Source of the DNA: an uncultured Lachnotalea sp.
GTDB lineage: Bacteria > Bacillota > Clostridia > Lachnospirales > Lachnospiraceae
Assembly: GCA_948470255.1 (NCBI GenBank)
Contig: CAOKOS010000009.1
Span: 1 to 58,571, forward strand
DNA: 58,571 nt
Reading direction: 5' to 3'
The translations under genes were made by a program, and so were the position numbers. The notes below the pieces were generated by a model. The model was not told the origin of the DNA and did no database searches. It saw nothing but the letters and a program-made list of their open reading frames with translations. This document shows positions 7,415-14,316 of the stretch, piece after piece; positions within the stretch are counted from its first letter, which is position 1, and every line of letters starts with the position of its first letter.

Positions 7415-8734
7415 ATGCAGCCGGATACCATATGTAAAACAGTCTGCCAGCACAGCCGTGGCCCTGTCGCTGAAGTGGATATGGGGAAACTGCTGGAGAT
7501 TGCAAAAGATTATGGGCAGGTTAAAAACTACGTATACCAGCGTTACGGGGGAATCAGGAGCCTGCCTAAATTAAAACCGGGATATACGGTACAAAATGAA
7601 ATGACAGCCTCCGGGCTTCGGGAGCAGATGGGGCTTCCCTCCGTATATTTCTATATGGCAGTGTTCGAGGCCCTGAGAGATATAAAAGGTCAGTGGACGC
7701 GGACAAAATCTGCGGTTTTGCAGAGAGTAAACAGGAATCAGGGCTTATCGGAGAATGAAAAACATTATTTGCGGTATCTGTTGGCTGTGGAAAATGCTTT
7801 TGAGGCAGCGCTAAACCATAAAACGTTGGCCCTGCGGGAAGATCTGCAAAAGAAGTATGATTTGCTTGCCGGAAGTGTCTGTGTAAAAAAACTGAACAAT
7901 TATTTATGCAGACAGGTACGGAAATTTCATGTAAAACCGCGCACTGCTGCGGGAGATGGATTTTCTCTGACAGAGAAAGCATTCCGCTATGGGGATCATG
8001 GGATTTATATTACCACAAAAGAAAGACGGAAGCGTATTTTTATAATGCTTACGGACGGGAATCAATATGCAAGACAGATACATATAAAACTTTATCCGGG
8101 AGAAAACAGAGTTGAAATCAGAGCGCCGATCAATGTGAGAGTCAAGAAACATGGGGATTATACAAAAAATATTGGGATAGCAATGGGAATGGATACCATG
8201 TTTGTAACGGACGAAGGGCATGTTTACGGAGAAAGCTTGGGAGAATATCAGATAAAACTCGCAAAATGGCTGCGAAAACAGATGATGGAATATCACCCCA
8301 ATAATGAAGCGGAAACAGGAAGGAAAAAGTACAAAAATCAGAAAAGGCGCCTGGAAGGGCAGCTCCACAGTTATATTAATATGGAGCTGAACCGGTTTTT
8401 CAGAATGGAACAACCAGGTATTGTTTATATCCCTAAATATCCAAAGCTGCAAAAACGTACAGGGAATAAGGAGATCAACTATTCTGTGAATTTATGGCAG
8501 AGAGGGTACATTAAAAAAAGGCTGGCCTTAAAATGCAGGGAGCAGTCGGTGGAACTGGTGGAAGTATTTGGGAAAGACATCAGTAATGAGTGCAGCAGAT
8601 GTGGCTTTTGTGGAAGCAGGGAAGAGGGATTTTTTTATTGCGGGAATTGTGGCAGCCGGATAGAAATAAAAGAGAATACGGCAAAAAATGTAAGAAAACG
8701 GGGAATAGATCATGGAAGCCGGAATTCTGGATAA
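7415..8734 (+). CDS. TnpB-family RNA-guided nuclease homologue lacking all RuvC catalytic residues (TldR-like)
   Basis: 439 residues. The RuvC-I region reads NIGIAMGMDTMFV where active TnpB has GIDxG (A256 replaces Asp). The RuvC-II strand reads PGIVYIPKYPK where active proteins have an Ile-Glu-Asp-Leu type motif (P340 replaces Glu). RuvC-III after the ribbon reads IEIKENTAKNV against DxNAAxN (K419 replaces Asp). The helix GYIKKRLALK, the ISNECSRCG motif and a C-x2-C-x12-C-x2-C ribbon (C393, C396, C409, C412) are kept. The frame is intact, which argues for selected function as a DNA-binding, non-cutting protein. The start at 7415 has AGGA 7-8 nt upstream; ATG 7397 is an alternative. It lies downstream of the invertible promoter. 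Guide RNA not proven. Confidence 0.85.
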   Translation: MQPDTICKTVCQHSRGPVAEVDMGKLLEIAKDYGQVKNYVYQRYGGIRSLPKLKPGYTVQNEMTASGLREQMGLPSVYFYMAVFEALRDIKGQWTRTKSAVLQRVNRNQGLSENEKHYLRYLLAVENAFEAALNHKTLALREDLQKKYDLLAGSVCVKKLNNYLCRQVRKFHVKPRTAAGDGFSLTEKAFRYGDHGIYITTKERRKRIFIMLTDGNQYARQIHIKLYPGENRVEIRAPINVRVKKHGDYTKNIGIAMGMDTMFVTDEGHVYGESLGEYQIKLAKWLRKQMMEYHPNNEAETGRKKYKNQKRRLEGQLHSYINMELNRFFRMEQPGIVYIPKYPKLQKRTGNKEINYSVNLWQRGYIKKRLALKCREQSVELVEVFGKDISNECSRCGFCGSREEGFFYCGNCGSRIEIKENTAKNVRKRGIDHGSRNSG

Positions 8735-8996
8735 ATAAAAGCAACAGGCTTTGATTTTACCTGGCAAAAATATGCAGAGGACCAGAAGATGGCTTGTGAT
8801 ATAAAAACATGGACGGCATTAGAAGGCAGGACTTTGAGAAAAAACCGGGAACTGCGTATTGGGTATGCCAGGACTCTGAGAACACTTGTGTGACGTATCA
8901 GGGAGCGAAGCGGCGAAATCCGCATCATCGGTATGTATACCGGTGACCAATATGCCTTATTAAAAAATAAACTGATATCGAGGAAGTATAAGAAAG
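8735..8996 (+). other. Gap after the TnpB-like gene: continued open frame and candidate guide-RNA region
   Basis: The reading frame of the TnpB-like gene stays open for 52 codons after its TAA (8735-8890, next stop 8891-8893). This stretch has a near-direct repeat, GGCAGGACTTTGAGAA (8825-8840) against GCCAGGACTCTGAGAA (8867-8882). Beyond it are small hairpins GCGG-cgaaat-CCGC and ATCGGTAT-gt-ATACCGGT (about 8927-8944). In TnpB loci the guide RNA overlaps the gene's 3' end and extends into this position, so a scaffold plus guide could lie here. Alternatively it is a lost C-terminal extension. I see no terminator and no convincing promoter for the next operon. Confidence 0.4.
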
Positions 8997-10526
8997 ATGA
9001 GGGAATATAAGAAGAAAAAAATCTTGCAGACAGTGAATTCCCTTATTGAAACCAATGAAGCGGTTGAGAAGGGAATCAAAACAAACCCTCAGATGGCGGC
9101 AGATACGCTGGGATCCTGTCAGGAAGCGGCGTTGGTGATGGGTACATATCTGGAAACGTTTGGAGGGGAATATGCGCCTTTAGTCAGAACATTGGAAGAC
9201 TACTGTGAAAATTTATATCAGATCAGTATAAACAGTTCCGATGAAATCTTATGTAAAGAGATACTGGAAAAAATAAGAAAACAGTTGGAATGGCTGGGAG
9301 AAGAGGTAAGGAAGAAATTGCCGGACGACAGGAAAGAGGTCGTTTTTTTACCTTATAAAGCCAGTATGTGGGATTCTCTGGAAACCATATGGAAAGCGGC
9401 AAAGGAGGATCCGGCTGTGGATGCACTGGTCATTCCGATTCCGTATTACAGCAAAAATCCTGACGGCAGCCTGCGGGAAGCCCATTATGAAGGAGATAGA
9501 TATCCGGATTATGTTCCTGTGATGGATTATAAAGAATACGATTTTAAGGAACGGAGGCCGGATATTACATTTATCCATAATCCTTATGACAACGGCAATA
9601 AGCTGATAACGGTGCATCCATCCTTTTTTTCATACAATTTGAAAAAGTATACGGAGAAGCTGGTGTATGTTCCCTATTATGTGGTGCCATGGTCTGTTCC
9701 GGGAGATTACATAGTGACAGCAGGGGTGGCTTTTGCTGATCTTGTGTTTGTCCAGAGTGAAGCTATCAAAAAGCAGTATGTGAAAACCTTGGGTACAAAA
9801 CTGTATCACGGAGAAAACAAGTGTCTGGAAAACAAAATTATTGCGCTTGGTTCCCCGAAAACAGACAAGGTACTTTTGGAAAAAAAGAACGGCGTCCAGA
9901 TACCGGAGGAATGGAAGCGGAGGGCCGGAAACAGGAAAATTGTATTTTTTAATACGAATGTCAGCCTGCTTCTCAACAACGGGACATATTTTATAGAAAA
10001 CCTATATCGCATTTTCCATATTTTCGAGACTTATAAAGAAAAATTTATCCTGCTTTGGAGGGAACATCCGCTGACGATGGAAATGTTACATTCTATGTTC
10101 CCGGACTTACTTTCCGGTTATCAGGAGCTAAGAAGAAAATTTCAGGAGAAAAGGTGGGGAATCCTGGATGAGACTGCGGAACCCCATTTGGCCATGGCCG
10201 TGTCGGACTGCTATTTCGGGGCGGGAGGTTCCCTTGTGACGATTTATTCGGCCACGGGGAAACCGATGTTAGTGACAGCATACCATTATCCGGAGGAAAT
10301 ATCGGAGAAAGAGATCACAAAAGAAGAGTTTTACGCATCACTGGGGAAAAGGAGCTACTATAAAGAACAGAACGTCAATGCGCTTAGCCTGTTTCTTGAA
10401 AACTACGAAGAGATTGCAGAGTGGAAAGAGCACAGGATAGAAGTGGTTTCCGAAAAATTGGCAAACCTGGACGGGACAGTGGGAAAAAAAATATATCAAT
10501 ATGTGATGGACGAAGGTGAGATATGA
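8997..10526 (+). CDS. CDP-glycerol/CDP-polyol phosphotransferase-like protein (TagF-related GT-B fold)
   Basis: 509 residues. The N-terminal 100 residues are helical. The rest resembles a TagF/TarF-type GT-B domain: a first Rossmann half with VVFLPYKASMWDSLETIW, a linker with YVPYYVVPW, and a second half with ILLWREHPL (matching the KLHP-type motif) and SDCYFGAGGSLV (matching the SDYSS-type donor-site motif). Such enzymes transfer polyol-phosphate from a CDP donor onto teichoic-acid-like or capsular polymers at the inner membrane face. It is the first gene of the operon, preceded by AGGA at 8981 with a long 12-nt spacing, and its stop overlaps the next start by 4 nt (ATGA). The exact substrate cannot be read. 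Confidence 0.65.
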   Translation: MREYKKKKILQTVNSLIETNEAVEKGIKTNPQMAADTLGSCQEAALVMGTYLETFGGEYAPLVRTLEDYCENLYQISINSSDEILCKEILEKIRKQLEWLGEEVRKKLPDDRKEVVFLPYKASMWDSLETIWKAAKEDPAVDALVIPIPYYSKNPDGSLREAHYEGDRYPDYVPVMDYKEYDFKERRPDITFIHNPYDNGNKLITVHPSFFSYNLKKYTEKLVYVPYYVVPWSVPGDYIVTAGVAFADLVFVQSEAIKKQYVKTLGTKLYHGENKCLENKIIALGSPKTDKVLLEKKNGVQIPEEWKRRAGNRKIVFFNTNVSLLLNNGTYFIENLYRIFHIFETYKEKFILLWREHPLTMEMLHSMFPDLLSGYQELRRKFQEKRWGILDETAEPHLAMAVSDCYFGAGGSLVTIYSATGKPMLVTAYHYPEEISEKEITKEEFYASLGKRSYYKEQNVNALSLFLENYEEIAEWKEHRIEVVSEKLANLDGTVGKKIYQYVMDEGEI

Positions 10527-11245
10527 ATTACGCAATTATTCTGGCTGGGGGAAAAGGGGCCAGGTTTCAGGGGGATGTGCCGAAGCAGTTTGTTGAAATG
10601 ACGGGATACCCGATGTTGGTGTATTCCCTCAGGACGGCGCAGGAAAATAAAAATGTAGATGTGATTTGTGTTTCGGCCCCTGCGAAATACCATGGAAAAA
10701 TCAAAGAGTGGGCGAAAACCTATGGGATAACAAAACTTACGATTCTGGCGGAAGCCGGGAAAGAGCGGTATGAGTCGGTGTATAATGGGATTATGGCGCT
10801 GCCTGCAAAGGCAAGGGATACCGTTATCATCATGACAGCCGTGTGCCCCTTTGTGTCCCAGAAGACCATGGATAAACTGTATGAACAGATAGAACTCTAT
10901 GATGCCAGCATTACGGTAATCAAGGCGACGGATGCCATTACATTCAGCAACAATGGGAAGATGGTAAACAGAACCCTTCAGAAGAAAAAACTTTTTGTGC
11001 AGCAGGGTCCTCAGATTTATCGTTATGGAATTTTGAAACAAGCCCACCAGTCCTACCGGCAGGAGGAACAGCGGATGGAGGTCAACGAAGACAGTGAGCT
11101 TGTCTTGAATCTGGGGGTGGAGTGCAGCATGGTTATGGGAGACAGGTTCTGTATTAAAGTGACATATCCGGAGGATCTTGCCATTGCGGAGGCTCTCCAT
11201 CCCTTGTTTGACAGGCAGGAAATGCTATATGGAGGTACAAAGTGA
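10523..11245 (+). CDS. IspD/TarI-family cytidylyltransferase
   Basis: 240 residues with the nucleotide-binding loop LAGGKGARF (8-15) and the catalytic lysine region DVPKQF near 21, as in IspD and ribitol-phosphate cytidylyltransferases. It would make a CDP-activated polyol or sugar from CTP and a phosphorylated alcohol. Placement between two CDP-polyol phosphotransferase-like genes and next to an SDR favours a TarI-like donor-synthesis role over the isoprenoid role of IspD. Translation is coupled to both neighbours: it starts inside the previous stop (ATGA) and its own stop overlaps the GTG of the next gene. Confidence 0.8.
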   Translation: MNYAIILAGGKGARFQGDVPKQFVEMTGYPMLVYSLRTAQENKNVDVICVSAPAKYHGKIKEWAKTYGITKLTILAEAGKERYESVYNGIMALPAKARDTVIIMTAVCPFVSQKTMDKLYEQIELYDASITVIKATDAITFSNNGKMVNRTLQKKKLFVQQGPQIYRYGILKQAHQSYRQEEQRMEVNEDSELVLNLGVECSMVMGDRFCIKVTYPEDLAIAEALHPLFDRQEMLYGGTK

Positions 11246-12285
11246 ATCGGATTCTTAAAGAAGATGCGAAAGTGATAGCGCAGACACTTGTGAACTGGGA
11301 GAAATTCCATAATAAGACAATTTTAATTGCTGGGGCGAACGGATATGTGCCCCAGCATTTTGTACACGGTTTTTTGATGAGGAATACTTTATACCGGGAA
11401 AACATCCATGTCGTCGCCCTTTGCAGAAATGAGAGTAAAGCGAAGGAGAGATTCGGGGAATATTTGGACAGAAAGGATTTTACACTGGTCATCGGAGACG
11501 TCCTGGAAGAAGTGGAATTTGAGAAAAAACTGGATTTTATCATTGATGCGGCCAGCCCGGCCGGCGTAAAAGCCAGCAATGAAAATCCGGTCGCTACTTT
11601 TGAGGCAAATGTAATGGGATGCGGCAATCTTTTAAAACTTGCACAGTATCACCATGCGGAATTCCTGTACCTTTCCAGCGTTGATATTTATGGAAAGGGG
11701 GAAGGGGAGCGTTTTGCAGAGGACAGGCCGGGAATACTGGACAGCCTTGATGTGAGAAACGTATATGCAGAGGCAAAACGTGCTGCCGAAAACTTGTGTG
11801 TCTGTTATGGCCAGAGAGGAGTGGTCTGCAAAATCGTAAGGCCGGGACAGATCATGGGTGGCGGAATCGCGCTGGGTGACGGAAGGCTCCATATTGATTT
11901 CATATCCCAGATTTTGAAAACGGATAAAATTATTTTGAAAGGGGACGGTAAGCCGGTCAGGACTTTTATTTATATAACAGATGCCATTGCCGGGATGCTT
12001 TCTGTGATGGATCGGGGAAACGTCGGGGAAGCCTACAATATATGTGCGGAAACAGGAGAGATTTCCGTATCGGGTCTTGCGCGGATGATGGCAGGGCAGG
12101 TAAAAAGCAGGGATATTTCGGTGGAGTTTAATGAGGGAACGCGGAAAACCGACCCGGCGGTAAGACATGCGGTTTCGCGAGTCTGTGCAAGTTCAGAAAA
12201 ATTGAGGGGGTTGGGATGGAACCCGCAGATATCGCTGGAAGAGTCCTGTCGGAGGATGATGGATTATTACCAGGTTCCGCTTTAA
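11242..12285 (+). CDS. NAD-dependent nucleotide-sugar epimerase/dehydratase (extended SDR)
   Basis: 347 residues from GTG 11242, with GGAGG 6 nt upstream and a 4-nt overlap with the preceding gene. Rossmann motif ILIAGANGYV (G31xxG34), the active-site Ser in YLSSVDIYG and the Y175xxxK179 pair (VYAEAK) are all present, as is RPGQIMGGG typical of RmlB/GalE-like enzymes. It acts in the cytosol on an NDP-activated sugar or, given the adjacent cytidylyltransferase, perhaps a CDP-linked one. It is unlike TarJ, which is a medium-chain alcohol dehydrogenase. Specificity is not readable. Confidence 0.85.
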   Translation: MNRILKEDAKVIAQTLVNWEKFHNKTILIAGANGYVPQHFVHGFLMRNTLYRENIHVVALCRNESKAKERFGEYLDRKDFTLVIGDVLEEVEFEKKLDFIIDAASPAGVKASNENPVATFEANVMGCGNLLKLAQYHHAEFLYLSSVDIYGKGEGERFAEDRPGILDSLDVRNVYAEAKRAAENLCVCYGQRGVVCKIVRPGQIMGGGIALGDGRLHIDFISQILKTDKIILKGDGKPVRTFIYITDAIAGMLSVMDRGNVGEAYNICAETGEISVSGLARMMAGQVKSRDISVEFNEGTRKTDPAVRHAVSRVCASSEKLRGLGWNPQISLEESCRRMMDYYQVPL

Positions 12286-12299
12286 AGGAAGGAGTCTTT

Positions 12300-14273
12300 A
12301 TGTTATTTGTATTTATGTCGCAGCCGGATTTTGCGTGCAATCCCCATGCCCTTTATGAATATATAAAAAATCATACGGATCACGAGACAGCCTGGCTCAT
12401 AAAAAAGGACGAGAGATATTATAAACTGCGGGAACGCGGCGTAAGGTGCGCCGTCTATAATACTGTGGAAGGAAACAACCTTCTAAAAGAGGCGGATTAT
12501 GTGATTATGAATTCTTATACGTTTCAAAGATTGCCAAAGGAAGAAAACCAGATTTTTGTTAATCTCTGGCATGGAAGCGGCATCAAAGCCCATGATTTTT
12601 ATAATCACAATATCAATCCGAAACACGCCAAAAACCTTATGGAGTTTTTTGATCAGATCGACCTGATGTGTGTACACAGCTTAGACGACCGTTTTAAACT
12701 TTCCGCGCAGCTTCATTTTGACCTCAGCAGGTGCTATGTAACAGGGCAGCCACGGCTGGACATCATCAAAAAGGCGCGGGGGCGTGAGAAAATGGAACAA
12801 TTATTCGGGGAAAGAATAAAGGGCTATAAAAAGTATATTTTTTTCGCCCCCTCTTTTCGCGCCAACAGCAGCAGCCATTCCGGGACGATCTTTTCGGAAA
12901 ATATTTTCCGCCTTGGGGACTATGACGGAAAAGTTTTTGAGGGTTTCCTGAAAAAACATCAGGCGGCGTTTATTTATAAGCTCCATCCCATCGAACAGAC
13001 AGCCTTTTCGGGAAGGGATTTTTCCATGGGAGAGGACTGTTTTGAACTGACGGATAAGCTGCTTTTTGAACAGGACATCCGTTATGGTGAACTGCTTAAT
13101 GGGTTTGACGTCATGGTCAGCGACTATTCTTCCATTGTTTATGATTACCTTCCCCTGGACAGGCCGGTAGTGTATCTGATTCCGGATTATGAGGAATACA
13201 TATCGGAGCGGGGGTTCGTGTTTCACAACGTGGATATGTTTATGCCAGGAGAAAAAGTGTTCTGTTTTCGGGACATGATGTATGCCCTGGAAGAAGCTTT
13301 CCGCTGTCCGGAGAAGTTTGAAAAGGAACGGGAGATGGTACTGAAAAGCAGGTTCGATTTCGATGACGGTGAATCGGCCGGCCGTTGCTATAAAACCATT
13401 ATCAATTACAGAAAACCTCTGAAAGCGGAAGAGGGGCCGGTAAAAGAACCGGGACTTGAGCTTCCGTCTTCCGCGGAACTTTTGGGGAAATGGATTCCGG
13501 GAAAATATAAGGTCATTGATTCCACAAAAGAAATCAGGGAAGAGTACCGGATGGAAGAAATCTGCAAAAACCCGTCGCAGGAATATTTGTATATCACAGA
13601 AGAGATACCGCGAAACCTGCGTAAACTTACCGGAAGGTCGTCGATAGAAATTGAGGATATTAGTTATTATCATGATTTGCCGGGATGTGAGAATGTAAAG
13701 ATCTGTAAAATAAACGGCGGGGTGGATTATTCTATGTTTTCAAAAGGCTGGGAAAAGGAAGAATCCGGGGACAGGAGAAGGCGGATAGGATTTGCCGGGG
13801 TCATAGACAACAGGATTTATTTTGCAATGGTACAGTGTATTTGTGAAGTATTTTCAGATTATGATATTATATTTGCGGGAGAAATTTTTGATAAAATCCC
13901 GGTCTGGATGGATGGGTTTGAGAACCTCCATTACCTTCCGGCTTCCTATGAGGAACTCCCTTCCATTATCCGGTCTTTTGACGTGGCGCTGCTTCCTTTT
14001 TTCGGGAGACATGCGGATACGGTCCCCAAAGAATATTTCCAGTATCTGGCCTGTGGGAAACAGGTGGTGGCATCGGATATGGCCAGCCTTCCGGATTCGC
14101 CGGCCCTATACAGAAGCGCTTCTGTGGATGGGGCTGTCAAAAATATACGGAAGGCCCTTGCCCATATGGAAGATACCTGGATTCAGGAGGCGGCTAAAAG
14201 GCTGGCGGCAGAATACGACTGGGAAAAAAATGCGGAGAAGCTGCTGGGAAGGATATCCGGGCTTCATATGTAG
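12300..14273 (+). CDS. Fusion: CDP-polyol phosphotransferase (TagF-like) plus C-terminal glycosyltransferase domain
   Basis: 657 residues from ATG 12300 (AAGGAAGGAG upstream). The in-frame ATG at 12216 lies inside the previous gene and has no ribosome site. Residues 1-380 carry the TagF-type signatures NLWHGSGIKAHD, IYKLHPIEQ and VSDYSSIVYDYLPLDRPVVYL-like donor-site residues. After a linker, residues about 425-655 form the C-terminal half of a GT-B glycosyltransferase, with RRRIGFAGVID, YEELPSIIRSFDVALLPF and EYFQYLACGKQVVASD. Both activities would extend a phosphate-containing surface polymer. Only the C-terminal half of the second glycosyltransferase is evident, with a shortened N-terminal half. 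Confidence 0.8.
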   Translation: MLFVFMSQPDFACNPHALYEYIKNHTDHETAWLIKKDERYYKLRERGVRCAVYNTVEGNNLLKEADYVIMNSYTFQRLPKEENQIFVNLWHGSGIKAHDFYNHNINPKHAKNLMEFFDQIDLMCVHSLDDRFKLSAQLHFDLSRCYVTGQPRLDIIKKARGREKMEQLFGERIKGYKKYIFFAPSFRANSSSHSGTIFSENIFRLGDYDGKVFEGFLKKHQAAFIYKLHPIEQTAFSGRDFSMGEDCFELTDKLLFEQDIRYGELLNGFDVMVSDYSSIVYDYLPLDRPVVYLIPDYEEYISERGFVFHNVDMFMPGEKVFCFRDMMYALEEAFRCPEKFEKEREMVLKSRFDFDDGESAGRCYKTIINYRKPLKAEEGPVKEPGLELPSSAELLGKWIPGKYKVIDSTKEIREEYRMEEICKNPSQEYLYITEEIPRNLRKLTGRSSIEIEDISYYHDLPGCENVKICKINGGVDYSMFSKGWEKEESGDRRRRIGFAGVIDNRIYFAMVQCICEVFSDYDIIFAGEIFDKIPVWMDGFENLHYLPASYEELPSIIRSFDVALLPFFGRHADTVPKEYFQYLACGKQVVASDMASLPDSPALYRSASVDGAVKNIRKALAHMEDTWIQEAAKRLAAEYDWEKNAEKLLGRISGLHM

Positions 14274-14316
14274 GCGTGGAATTGGTGAAATTTAAAGCTT
14301 TGGGGAGAAAAGTCCA

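Noticed and set aside
6580-8734. An ordinary IS607-type transposon (serine recombinase plus TnpB)
   Set aside because: The recombinase has its helix-turn-helix at the C terminus like resolvases and invertases, not the N-terminal MerR-type domain of IS607 TnpA; the inverted repeats lie between the two genes rather than around them; and the TnpB is catalytically dead.
8893-8996. A sigma-A promoter directly upstream of the polysaccharide operon
   Set aside because: Only weak matches (GTGACC with AATAAA) were found, not better than expected in AT-rich sequence; left open in the read-through finding.
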